From Podospora pseudocomata (Eukaryota > Ascomycota > Sordariomycetes > Sordariales > Podosporaceae), in contig NW_026946366.1 of NCBI RefSeq assembly GCF_035222375.1, positions 434,001 through 498,000 of the forward strand: DNA of 64,000 nt, written 5' to 3'. Made by a program: the position numbers and the translations under genes. The notes under the pieces are model-generated. The model was not told where the DNA came from, did no database searches, and saw nothing but the letters and a program-made list of their open reading frames with translations. The first letter of the stretch is position 1; each line of letters opens with the position of its first letter. Of this stretch, positions 23,155 through 34,420 are shown in pieces.

Positions 23155-24995
23155 CTGACTGTGGTGTCGTTCAAACAACGATGTCAGGGACCCCACTGCA
23201 GGTCCCGCAGCGAAAAACCCTCGACCAGGGTTGCCCTTGCGTTACCCACTAAACTCTATCTGTACTAAGCCCCGCCAAGTTGACTACATTTTGGGGCCTG
23301 TGATTGGCTGACCGATACAATTACCAAATCTGCAACGGTCCTCCCACTTTCAACAACTCTTCCATCCGGCAGAAGAGAAGGAGCACAGCACACCTCAGCT
23401 GCGAGTGATCCATCTTGTTCCTGAGAATCTGCACGCGACCAAAAGCAAAACCCACACCGGCTCTTCTTCCTTCTCCGCCGAGAGAGTCATCATCTTCTTA
23501 CGCATGCTAGCCAGGCTGCCATGAGAGAACCTGGATGCCTCACCGGGAGGCTGCCCCTGCCGTGAACGAGCTTTCTCCGGGTTTGGTGACCGAATGCATG
23601 TGTGGGGGAAGGAACTGCCTCTCGTTCTCTCGCCCAACAAACCCTGCCTCCTCGGGACGTTCTGAGGGGTCTTTTCTCCACATTATCAGATGCTGGTCAC
23701 TGATCAGCAACCCACCGCCGACCCTCTTGAGTTTGCTCGCCCTTCTCAATGCCCGCTTCTGCTTTGCCCTGATCTGGCAGCGAGATCCCTCAATGCCCTA
23801 CTCTTTCATTGTTCTCTGCCATGAGGGCCAATGATTGGTCTGGAATTCCCTAAAAATACTTCTTCTCTGCTTTCTATTTGTTCCTTTTTCCATCGTTTCC
23901 CATGCTTGTCTTACCTGACCCCCGTGCCGAGGTGGAAACACCAGATTTCCCATTCAGCGCATAGACGATTGCCCGGTGTTCGGGTCAATTTATCTATCGT
24001 ATTTCTCGTTTCTTGTTGCTGGGCAGTGTTGTGTCTGCGGAATACGTCTTCGCTCAGCTTGACTGGTTACCTAATCAGCTGTCTGAGCGCTCCAGGGACA
24101 GCACACATTGGAATGAGGCTGGGTTCGCCTCGAGCGGGACCATCTGGTAGGTTGTCTTGGTGGGTGGGTGCAGTGCCGTCACTCTGCCGATGGGTCAGGG
24201 GGGAGCTCAGATACGTACCGCCCTCTGCTCTACCTTGAGGCAAGGTACCATGTCAAGGTGAAGACGGGAGGGGAAGGCGAGTGGGGAGCGGAACACAACC
24301 AAAGTCACTTTTTCCTCTTGTCCCATCCACTCACCGTTGACCAGGTACCGACGACCAGACACCACTCTGTCTGTCTCGCCGGACACGCCCCCCCTCCACT
24401 CCAGCCCACTGGCTCAAGCTTCCTCTCCCCCTCCCAGTAGCCTGTGCCCACACGCATCTCGACTCTCTCAAACGACGGCTGCTGCTTGACTGGCACTTGC
24501 AGCCACCCTTACCCTTGCCCATCCACTCGCCTACCCATCCCTGCCTCCCGTTCGCCATGAGTCTTGGTCTTGAACCCACAACGGGTGCCAGGGGGAGTAG
24601 GACGAGAGGGTTTGACTCTAGACACACCCAGATCATCAGCCCGCTCCACTACTGACCTTCAACCCGCTCTCTTGGCCTGGTCACCGGTGCCGGTTTAAGA
24701 CAGTTTAAACTCTTCGGATTGCCCGTCTTATACGGTCTTCGCAGGCCCTTTGCGCGTCATCCTTCTTGCACCCCTCGACTTACACCTACCTCCATTCGCT
24801 GTCCTCGTACTACGGCCGACGCCGCAAATACCGTCATCATCGTCTTGCTCGTTCCTTCAACGTCGACGCTAAGCCCTAGAGACCCTGGCCTACTATTCCG
24901 AGTTTGGTGACCGTTTGTGATCAAGGCCTCAAGGCACTCACCTACTCGACAGCCTTACCGGGCTCTTCATCGTCATCATCCTTGACGGAACTTGG

Positions 24996-25003
24996 TATAT
25001 AAG
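24996..25003 (+). promoter_or_regulatory. TATA-box candidate for the bZIP-like gene
   Basis: TATATAAG lies 177 bp upstream of the ATG at 25180, at a plausible distance for a start site 50-130 bp upstream of the ORF. It is the only good TATA element near this gene. Confidence 0.4.
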
Positions 25004-25179
25004 AGATCTTGAATCTCCCGACTGGACGCCACAGAATCGCAACAGAAGATACAAGCTCGAGCATCGTTCCAGAAGCATCATCTTGAAGATCCTGAGCCAA
25101 TATCTTGAGATTCTGAGCGCAGTCGTTTGACCTGTGAGACTCGTTTTTTCTCTTCATTATTTTCTTTCAAGTCTTTAGA

Positions 25180-26035
25180 ATGTTCCCATACCAATACTCT
25201 CATGATACAGATTACTCGGGCATCGACCCAGACTACACGGGAAGCTACCCTGACGAGTCCTTGGTAGACTGGGACGGGGCTCAAGGCAGCACCGTCTACA
25301 CACCGGCACCCAGCAGCAGTTCGAAGAAGAGCCGCAGCAGCAAACGGTCCAAGTCAAGCAAACTCACGAGTTACTCGGGCTCAGACACCGAAACAGAAGA
25401 AGCCAAGATGTCTTCACGATCATCCAAGTATTCGGGTTCCACCAGCTCCAAGAAGGAGAAGTCTTCGTCACCGAGATCAAAGGAGTCTGATGACTGGAGT
25501 GCCGTGACTGACCCGGAGATGAGACGCCGGATTCAAAATAGGATTGCTCAGCGCAAGTTCAGTACGTCTTACCCCGTTTTGTTACTCTCTTGGCATATAC
25601 TTACATGGTGATACAGGGGACAAGGCCCGTGAGCAAAAGGAGCGCGACCAACGCGATGCCCTTAATGAGCAATATGCCGACAGTAGCTACCGCATCCGCA
25701 GTGCCGATGAGTTGGTGGACGAAGGGGATCTGGCATGGGGCAGCTTCAGCATGGGCTACATGCTCTCCCGTGGGCATGAAGCTGCCAGTGCGGGGCAACG
25801 GACTCACAGTGGCGGGAGCAGAAGGGAGTCTGACCTCGTGATGGATCAGGCCATGTATAGCAGCCATAGCATGAGCCCTTACCCACCGACATCAATGGGC
25901 ATCCCGACGACCTCGGGCTATACCATGGGGGGGGGTGCCAGCTGGGGCGGGGACGGGGCAAGCAGCGGAGGGGGTGATGTTGGGTACTATGATTCGCCTT
26001 ATGGTGGGTACTATGATGGCACGGAACACCGTTGA
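25180..26035 (+). CDS. bZIP-type basic-region protein lacking a leucine zipper
   Basis: Putative nuclear DNA-binding protein. Exons 25180-25561 and 25617-26035 join to 266 residues. The N-terminal half is acidic then Ser/Lys-rich (repeated SSK and SKK). The basic region RRRIQNRIAQRKFR at about 115-128 has the bZIP invariant N-x7-R (Asn120, Arg128). The helix that follows is highly charged (DKAREQKERDQRDALNEQ) and has no heptad leucines: the position nine residues after Arg128 is Arg. The tail is Gly/Tyr/Ser/Met-rich. The 55-nt intron (GTACGT...ACAG) splits the codon of invariant Arg128. Similar zipper-less bZIP-like proteins occur in many filamentous fungi; whether they dimerise or bind DNA is not established by the sequence. 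ATG is the first in frame, after a pyrimidine-rich leader. A probable 3'-UTR intron follows. Confidence 0.78.
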
Positions 26036-26066
26036 GAGACAGACACATGGAGAGGCTAAAAAAGGG

Positions 26067-26120
26067 GTGAGTTTGACAGAGGATGGGAATGTTGAAGAGA
26101 AGCTGACAGGGTTCAAATAG
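26067..26120 (+). other. Probable 3'-UTR intron of the bZIP-like gene
   Basis: A GTGAGT donor, a GCTGAC branch site and an AAATAG acceptor span 54 nt, the typical size here, and start 31 nt after the stop codon. The junction would lie less than 50 nt from the stop, so by the usual rule it need not trigger nonsense-mediated decay. Confidence 0.55.
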
Positions 26121-27230
26121 GAAGGTGAAGTGGGGAAGCAAGACAGTGTTTGAGCTTGGAGAGGAAATGATATGCTCTTCAACGGTAAACTTTCCCCCAG
26201 TCGATGGAGAGACTGCGAGACACTTTCTTCTCTTTGGTCAGGGCTCATGCAAGGAGGTTTCTTTTCAGCTTGGTTTTCTTTCTGTTTTTGGTCACGGCGA
26301 TAGAAACATTTTGACCTTTTTGGTGGTCAGTTTCCTGTTTTGTAAGGGTTCTTCATTCTTCTTGATCATTTTGGGATTTGTTTGCTTCTATATGGGACAG
26401 GTTTTGTTTGATCTTCACTTCTTGTTTGTTTTTTCTCTCGGATGGTTTAACGTTTAGGTATACCCCCTTCCTGGGCCCTTTTGGTTGGACGGTTGTTTAG
26501 ATTCAACTCAATGGTTATTTTTTCTCCAAGGTCACAGGTTGGTTTGGGTATATGGGGATGGATGGATGGGAACGGGGGACGGGGGAATTAGTCATGACTT
26601 TTTGGTTTACACACTCTGCTCTGTTTCTGTTTTTCTCATGATTGATGGGTTTACGAATAGAATTTTTTATTTTATTTTTTTTCGGTTTTTCGCCTTGACT
26701 TTTACGAGGACTGTTTTGAGTATACTTTGCGGTGAAGCGGAATAGATGAGGATTGCTGCCTGTTGCTACTTTGCTCAACTTTGAACCACCTTGTGAAGCC
26801 ACATGCAAAGCCACTGTGAGTCGAGATCTTTGAAGAGTTACGCAAGAGCGCGCCCTATGGGCAACATGTCGGTCATTCCCATTGAGATTATGATTTTGTG
26901 GCTTTTTCCTTGAGATTCTTGGCGTTTGGTTGACGATGTCAAAAGGTGGTGGCTGCCTAGGAAATTCGGGATTTGATGCCTCAAGATGGGATAGCTTTCA
27001 GCCACACCACGTAATTCATGGTTTTGTGAACGCAATTGAGAGTTGTTGAAACGTCATCTTCGGATTGACCGTATAAGTCATTACTCAAGAGTGATGTTTA
27101 CGAGAGCCTCAAGCTAGAGCAATCAACTTTTTCGTCCAGTTGGTGGTTGGAGAGTAACAGACGTTAGATGCAATACACCTAGGTGAGTGAGTTGCTTTCG
27201 CGTGGTTACATCTAGGAAAGGTACAGTTAG

Positions 27231-27255
27231 TTTTTTTTTTCTTTTTTTTTTTTTT
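27231..27255. repeat. T-rich homopolymer tract (T10 C T14)
   Basis: Visible directly; intergenic. Confidence 0.9.
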
Positions 27256-30200
27256 CGGGGACCAAAAACGTGGGATTTGTGAGCGAATGGGGACCAAAGT
27301 GGTCGGCGATTAATTTATCTTTGTACCTTTTTGTGTGTTTAAGTTGCCCCAGGGACGGGGACGGACGGGTACTTCTGCAGAGGTGGGTGGTCGGGTTTGG
27401 GGGTGGGATGTATGGAGTGCTGGCTGCAGGTGGTGGTGGTGGTGGTGAACGAAGATGATGATGTTACGGCGCAAAAAAACATGGGCAGATGGGTAGGTAA
27501 CTCTGTGGACTGCAGGGCCAAGAGTAAATGTTCTGGAAGGGTTGGTTGGGTTGGTTTGATGGGAGAGAGGGAATAAAGGAGGGGTGGTATGCAGGTGGTG
27601 GTGGTGGGTGTTGTTTCATCAGGATATGGTATTGCTCCTTTTGCTGGTTGCTGTCTGTGGTGTACCTTTGGTGTTGGTTGGGAAAGTGTGTGCAACCATG
27701 AGCAACCAACTTACCTCGCAGAAAGGATAATGATATGACGAGATACTATGGAGAATGCCATATTGCATGGTAATTTGTGGTTTGCCCGTGTCTACGGCCG
27801 GGATCAAGTCCGGTTTCCGTTGTTGAGATCACAGGTAGATTGGAAAAGCTACTGCACAGCCGCCACCACTTTGGAGAGGGATAGACTTTTCAGCTGTTAG
27901 GAATAGCATTTGTTTAGATTCACCGAAGAGCCGGGAATGGGGAGCACAGCCACAGGGGAAGCTGTTTGAGCTTGAGGATGTACTGGGTCTGGACTTTCAC
28001 CCGGCTGCTCAGGGATTGGGGCGGCGGCAGTGAGGGTTGAGGGTGGGATGGAGGAGATAGGGATAGGAGGAAATGATACGGGAGATGCCCGGGGGGGAGA
28101 GGGACGGGGACGGGTGAACTTTGGGGTGGTTGAGGTGGCTGTGGGGTTTGGGGTGGTGGTGGTGGTGAATGGTTGTGGAGGTAAGGAACAAGGTATGTAG
28201 GATATCTGATGGAGTGAGAAAGCAGAGCAGTTCAAAAGCTGTTGTGATTGCCGAATACCAAAGTCGAGCATAGTTTGGGCTTGTGATATCTCTCTTCGGT
28301 GTTGTTTTACACATGTGCTGCTTGCTTCCTTCAAAGTGTGGCTGAAGATGGTTGTTAATAAGTGAGGGGCACGAGAAGAGAGCTACAAGGTGATCCTGGT
28401 CTGTCAGGGGGAGCTAACCGAATGCGGGTCCGAGGGGTACCTCTCTCTGTGGAGCGCTGTGGAGAGGGCAGTTCTCTCACCGCCCGGCAGGTGCCCTGAT
28501 GAGCGATGCCAAGAAACTCTATTCTCGCCCCCCCCCCCCATGCTTTTCGACAGAAGATAAAGTGCAACGTCTTGCGTTCCATTTGATGCAGTCCGCGAGG
28601 CCGACTTATCTCGCGTCTGCGGTTCTTTTGAGCAGCTGAAACCACACCTCTCCCATCACATCCCGTCCCAATATATGGAAGACGCATGGAAGCTTCGGCG
28701 AACACCGGTCCCTCGGCTCCCCAGACATGAGAGACGCACCCAGCGTTCCCTCGACGTCTCTATGCGGCAAGATCATCGATTTCTCCCCCTCACCTCTCTC
28801 ACCTTACGTTGATTACCTTCCCGCTGCTGCTTCACCAGCACGACCAGTGACCACCTCGCTTCTTCTTTTTTTCTGGATATTCTGTCATGATTGACATGGC
28901 ACAGCGTCGATCATCTGCTCACCATCATACACATACATCTCAACGGGAACTCTCCTAGTGGGCGTTGGTTCCTGCATTTATTTTGTTACGCCATCGGCTT
29001 ATTCTTTCTGCGAGTGCTTTCCGCTCAGCGAAGCCAGTAAGGTGCGGCACAGCGGTGTTGAGCGTTTATTTCCTATTTTGCCGTCGTGCTTCTAGCGTAG
29101 TAGCTCTGAGGGTGGGCCAAGTTGGCCAGGGGAACATCGTTCGGTCCTGTCTTGAGAAACAAGAACCTATAGGATGAGGATCATATGGCCACCCGCGTGC
29201 CGCTTATTTCTCCCCGTCTCTTGAATTACAACTCCGGACCCGTCGGCCACTGGCTTTTTTTCTCATGACCAGGAACGGCGTGGAGAGGTACCATCGGCAA
29301 GCCATGGCATGCGGTATTGCGGGGGGCTTCCGCGCCGAGGAAGGGAGTGTGGGTGGGGAGGGAGCTCAAGCACCTCACGCCACAACAGGCCGACCCATGG
29401 GTCCCCGCTACGTTGTTGATGGAGGTTGGGACAGAAGCAGGCCACTGGGGATCATTCCGTGATCTCGTGGTGCAAGCGATTGGCACCGTATGCAGGTGTG
29501 TCGACCTCGGTCGAGAGAATCAAGACAGGTGCAGCACGCGATCCTTCTGTAACCCACGCCTGCTGCAGGCTTTCGTGTTGGGAAGGTTTGGCGTCCCATG
29601 TCTTTGATCTTCGGCAGTTGTTGCGGTGGTTGAGAAAAGCTGAAAAGGGGACGACAAGAGGCGACGCCAAGGGAGCGGGCTTGCTGGGTGCCGGAGAATC
29701 AAGTCCTAGCGTGATCGATCTCTCGAGAGCTTGACCCGCCGCTATGCCAGACTTGTTAGTTCCCTCTTTGGAGCGCCGTTGAAGTGGCGTCCGAGGTGCG
29801 TCTATGCCGTGGTTTCTCGAGATGATCTGTGCTCATCAGATCCGGAAGACCAAGCATCGCTTCCACGGAGTGTCGATGAAGCTCGTGAGACCCCGAGGCC
29901 GCATCGGTGACCGAGGTTATGGAAGTACACGGCCGCTTTGATGGTGCATCTCGGAGAGATGGAAGCTATCTCGAATGTGAGGTAGGGCCGAGGGAGCATC
30001 GATATGGTAATCTGCTCGTGCCTTGGGGTGTGGGGGTCGGTCCGAGAACTCCTGCCTCAACAGGACTGACAGCTCATCGAGAGCTGCTTGATGCTGAACT
30101 AGGGACTTGGTTTGTGCCATCTTCGTCCCATCACATCTACTACATCTCCGGGCTCTCTGCGGAGGGCCTCATCATGTTTCGATTCAAGACGAGGGGTCAT

Positions 30201-30800
30201 TGGATCATGGAATTAGCGCCGAGTGGCACGTCTGTGGAGGCAACACCAGCGATGGTGGTGTTCAAATGGGGTTAAGTGGCCTTTTCTAATTTCTTTACTC
30301 CCTTTTTTCTACTCGGCACGTCCACGTCGATGTTTTTCAACCTAGATCTGGGAGGGGCCTGTACCTATCCACTTGCAGATCTTGTTTCGATGCCTTTATT
30401 GACTTGGCACATGACGTCCTATCTTAAATTTTCCTTCCGCCCCAATCAGGGCCAGCATTCGAGGCACTCGGACGGTGGACGATGGAGATATGGACTGAAC
30501 TTTCGAGGTGGAAATAACACGGACGCCGGGAACTCTGGCGGGTGACGTCTGAGGCGGCGATAAGGACAAGAGGAACGGCTCTTCACGTGAAGTCGTCTGG
30601 AGATGTTTGTGGCTTTGATGTTTGCAGATGTCCACCCATTGTCGAGATACTTGTGGTGCAAGTATATCCATTAGTGCCATTCTGGGCCCTCTGCAGGTAA
30701 ATTGAAACCGGTGGCTTGCAGATCTCCCACAGATGGCGTCAACCATGTCAACACCGTTATTGAAACTTTGCAAAAGATTCAGTACGTAAACCATGAGCGT

Positions 30801-30825
30801 ACACACACACACACACACACACACA
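30801..30825. repeat. (AC)12 dinucleotide repeat
   Basis: Uninterrupted AC run; intergenic. Confidence 0.9.
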
Positions 30826-31280
30826 AATCATCAGATGAAGTCAAAATTGCCTAGCGGCTCTGTGGATGCAGATGCTATGATGGCTCGCTTGATACGGATA
30901 TAACCTACCAATTCGGAAGGTGTCACTGTCTCTCCAGATCTACTTGTATGTACAGTAGGTACTGAGCGAGAGTTGGAGAGAAGAACAGGTGGGAGCACAG
31001 TTGCTTTGAAGACCCCCACCAGAAGCGAAAAAAGGTGGGGTTTTGTTGGGGATCTTCGGCGGGGGGCGCGGGCCGATGGATAACTGCGGGGCCCGCCCAA
31101 TTGGGGGTGGGGCAGCCACAGCTGAGAGCCACAGCCAGGGACAACCTACATAGGCCAGGGGCCAAGACTTTGGGCGGGAGAGAGATCCAACTTTGCAAGC
31201 TGTCCGAATTGGGTTTGGTGATAGCAGACAGGTGCCTGACCACTACGAACAATCGCGATACTGACGAAGACGACGACGGC

Positions 31281-31308
31281 GATGATGATGATGATGATGA
31301 TGATGATG
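31281..31308. repeat. (GAT)9 trinucleotide repeat in the glucosidase I leader
   Basis: Uninterrupted GAT run ending 43 nt upstream of the start codon. Confidence 0.9.
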
Positions 31309-31351
31309 GTATAATCACACATATATTCTCGAACCGATCAATTGACCCACA

Positions 31352-33907
31352 ATGATCCCCAACTGGAGGCGCCTCCTGGCAGCCACCGCCCTCCTCACTT
31401 CTACCACCACCGTCACCGCCACCATCGATGCTGCGGCCCCCTCCAACAACGATGAATCCATCCTCCACAGCGAACTCGCCTCACAGCAGAACTCATCACT
31501 GCTATGGGGCCCCTACCGCCCAAATCTTTACTTTGGGGTGCGCCCTAGGATTCCTAAATCGTTGATGACGGGCCTGATGTGGGGGAAGGTGGAGAGTTTC
31601 CAGGACTTTCAGAACACGATGCGGTACACCTGTGAGCAGAACGAGGGGATGAAGGGGTACGGGTGGGATGAGTACGATGCGAGGAACGGGGGGGTGCAGA
31701 CGATTCACGATAGGGGGAATGGGCTGACGCTCACGACGAGCTTTGTGAAGGTTCCGGGGGGGAGGAATGGGGGGAGTTGGGGGGCGAGGGTGAAGGGGGT
31801 TTTGGGGGATCCGGAGCAGAGGACGACGGTGATTTTGTATGTGACGCAGGAGGGCGGTGGGAGGCTGGAGGCGGAGAGGGGCGAGGAGAAGAGGGGGTAT
31901 GAGGGGGACGTGGTGCTTAGCGGGGAGAGTGAAGGGTTGGGGGGGTATAAGCTTGTGGTTACAAAGGGGGAGGGGGAGAGGCCGACTAGTACGCATGAGA
32001 TTAGTGAGTTGGAGGCGTGGGGGGAGGGGGGGAGGACGACGGTGCAGAGTTTGCAGTATCCGGACGAGCAGATTTGGCAGGCGAAGCCGATTGTGTTTAG
32101 GCAGTTGAAGGAGCAGGTGGATTGGTTGGTGGAGAACAAGTATGATAATGCCGAGCATGCGCCGCCGGTCTGGCAGGTTTTCACGCTGCAGAATAGGCCG
32201 GGGAAGGGGAATGTGCACATTGTGCAAAAGGTCTTCGAGGGAGACTTTGAGTTTGATGTGCTCTTCTCTAGCGAGAGTGCGGGTACGGAGCTCAAGAGTG
32301 AGGATCTGACGAGGGAGATCAAGGCTGGCTCGGAGGAGTTTGGGGAGAGGTTTGGGGGGGTGTTTGCGCTGAAGGCACCGTTTAATGCGGACAAGTACAA
32401 GAAGTTTGGCCGGAGCATGTTTTCGAACTTGATTGGTGGGATTGGGTATTTTTATGGGCAGGCAGTGGTGGACCGGTCTTATGCGCCAGAGTATGATGAA
32501 GTTGATGAGGGCTTCTGGGAGGAGGCTGCCGAGGCTAGAGCGAGACATGCGGAAGCTTTGGAGGGGCCGCATGAGCTTTTCACCAGTGTTCCTTCACGTC
32601 CATTCTTCCCTCGCGGGTTCTTGTGGGATGAGGGTTTTCACCTGCTGCCTATTGCGGATTGGGATACTGATCTTGCTCTGGAGGTCATCAAAAGCTGGTT
32701 TAACCTCATTGATGAAGACGGTTGGATCGGGCGCGAGCAGATCTTGGGCGCCGAGGCACGCAGCAAGGTCCCTCAGGAGTTCCAGACTCAATACCCGCAC
32801 TATGCCAACCCGCCTACTCTCTTCCTCGTTGTTGAGCAGTTTGTCGAAAGACTGCTGAACACCAACGGCACCGCGGCTGTCCACAAGGAACGCCTGTCTC
32901 AGAGTGAGTCTTTGGCCAACGCTTCGCTCGAGAACCCCGAGGTTGGCCTCGACTATCTACGCAAGATCTACCCGCTGCTCCGCCGCCAGTTCCAATGGTT
33001 CAGAAAGACACAAAAGGGTGATATCAAGTCTTACGACAGAGAAGCATACTCCGCCAAGGAAGCTTACAGATGGCGCGGCCGCACCACTACTCACTGCTTG
33101 ACCAGCGGTCTGGATGACTACCCGCGCCCTCAACCTCCGCATCCTGGGGAGCTACACGTTGACTTGATGTCCTGGGTTGGTCTCATGGCCAAGTCACTCT
33201 CCAACATTGGCGATGCTCTCGGCTTTGCGGAGGATGTCAATGAGTACAGGACCATTTTGGACGCTATTGAGCACAACCTTGTCGACCTGCACTGGTCCGA
33301 GACGGACGGGTGCTTCTGCGATGCCACGATCGACGACTTTGAGGAGAACAAGCTCGTCTGCCACAAGGGCTATATCTCTCTCTTCCCATTCTTGACCGGC
33401 TTGATGAAGCCTGACGACCCCAAGGTTGGCAGGATTCTGGCCTTGATTGGCGATGAGGAGGAGCTCTGGACGCCCTATGGATTGCGCAGTCTCAGCAAGA
33501 AGGATGCTCTCTATGAGACGGCCGAAAACTACTGGCGGAGTCCCATCTGGATCAACATCAACTATATGGCTGTGAAACAGCTTCACGTAAGTCTTTTGGT
33601 CTTGAAACTTTTCAGGTATGACAAGCTGACTCGGGTTTCATAGTACGTTGCGACACAAGATGGGCCGCACAAGGAGGTCGCCAGAGACTTGTACTCGCGC
33701 CTGCGCAAGAACCTGGTAGAGACGATTTACAATGCCTGGGAGGAGACTGGGTTTGCCTGGGAGCAGTACAACCCCGACACTGGAAAGGGTCAGAGAACAC
33801 AGCATTTCACTGGCTGGACCAGCCTGGTGGTCAAGATTATGACCATGGAGGACTTGGAGGGTGGTGCCAAGGCCACGGGGAGTGAGCACGGTCATGACGA
33901 GCTGTAG
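31352..33907 (+). CDS. cwh41: Mannosyl-oligosaccharide glucosidase (ER glucosidase I, GH63)
   Basis: ER-lumenal enzyme that removes the terminal alpha-1,2-glucose from Glc3Man9GlcNAc2 on new glycoproteins, the first trimming step of N-glycan processing. Exons 31352-33586 and 33644-33907 join to 832 residues, close to yeast Cwh41. A signal/anchor segment (LLAATALLTSTTTVTATIDA) covers about residues 7-27. GH63 landmarks are WGPYRPNLYFGVRPR, GYGWDEYD, SRPFFPRGFLWDEGFH, and in the C-terminal (alpha/alpha)6 barrel WFNLIDEDGWIGREQILG, HVDLMSWVG, TPYGLRSLS and ENYWRSPIWININY. The intron (57 nt) lies just after NYMAVKQLH, and the second exon supplies GFAWEQYNPDTGKGQ...FTGWTSLVV, which completes the active site. 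Codons for residues about 60-400 are dominated by GGG, AGG, GTG and TTG, while the rest are C-ending. Confidence 0.95.
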
Positions 33908-34420
33908 TGGGCGAGTCTATGTATGTGTTGGGTTTATGTAGTTATGTACAGTACCAGCGAGGAGTTGGGGGCGAAAGAGCGAAATATATACGGTTTTGGT
34001 CGGTGGATTTTTATCATTGCTAGTGGTGGCTTAGGGGACTTATATATCCAGCCCGACAGCTGTCACCAGTTGCCCCACCTGCCACCGAAGTAATACGCGG
34101 CCCCATTCCGTAACCCGTCTTCCCGACGGCCGCTTTAACGGTCAGGCTCCCCGCAGCGGGCTGGGGCTTGTGTCTCATCCCCTGAAATCGGAATCGTAAT
34201 ATGCGGCCTCGCCCAACCATAATAACTGAAGCTTACATCAAGCTCGACGTCGCCAGAACGCCCAACACTGTAATCAACCAGTCTTCAGCGCCTTTTACTT
34301 GGTTTTGTTTTCATGCTCCACGATGTCATGACCTGATGCTTTTTTCATGATCCCTTTTCTTTTCTTAACTTTGTAATCCCATCAGACAATTCATTGGCAG
34401 TGATCCAAAAGACCTTGGCA
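33908..34420. other. Intergenic between glucosidase I and recyclin-1 genes
   Basis: About 510 bases with no gene, holding the glucosidase 3' UTR and the recyclin promoter/leader. A possible leader-intron acceptor (CATTGGCAG) lies 30 nt before the recyclin ATG, without a clear donor. Confidence 0.45.

Larger units (their letters stand above)
18545..25179. other. 6.6 kb gene-poor region upstream of the bZIP-like gene
   Basis: No open frame longer than 190 codons, no recognisable domain and no convincing splice chain on either strand. Sequence is of mixed composition, not AT-rich, and shows no transposon motifs or terminal repeats. It contains a (GA)-rich tract near 23135-23154, a T17 run at 22014-22030 and long pyrimidine-rich blocks from about 23,400 to 24,900 resembling promoter/leader DNA. 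A TATATAAG at 24996-25003 lies about 180 bp before the next ATG. Non-coding transcripts or a long leader for the downstream gene are possible but cannot be shown from sequence. Confidence 0.5.
26036..31351. other. 5.3 kb gene-poor region between the bZIP-like gene and glucosidase I
   Basis: No credible gene. The first 700 bases are T/G-rich and probably 3' UTR of the bZIP-like gene, starting with a likely UTR intron. Further right are a T-rich homopolymer tract (27231-27255), several GGT/GTG-rich patches near 27,430, 27,600 and 28,150 that create His/Pro/Thr-rich antisense frames, an (AC)n run at 30801-30825 and a (GAT)9 run at 31281-31308. The last 350 bases are G-rich and form the glucosidase promoter and leader. 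Confidence 0.5.

Noticed and set aside
27897-28334. Pro/Thr/Ser-rich minus-strand open frame
   Set aside because: It starts without ATG and its composition comes from GGT/GTG repeats on the other strand.
31502-32572. 356-codon Pro/Arg/Leu-rich frame opposite glucosidase I
   Set aside because: Composition is the direct complement of the GGG/AGG-rich block in the glucosidase gene; no independent support.
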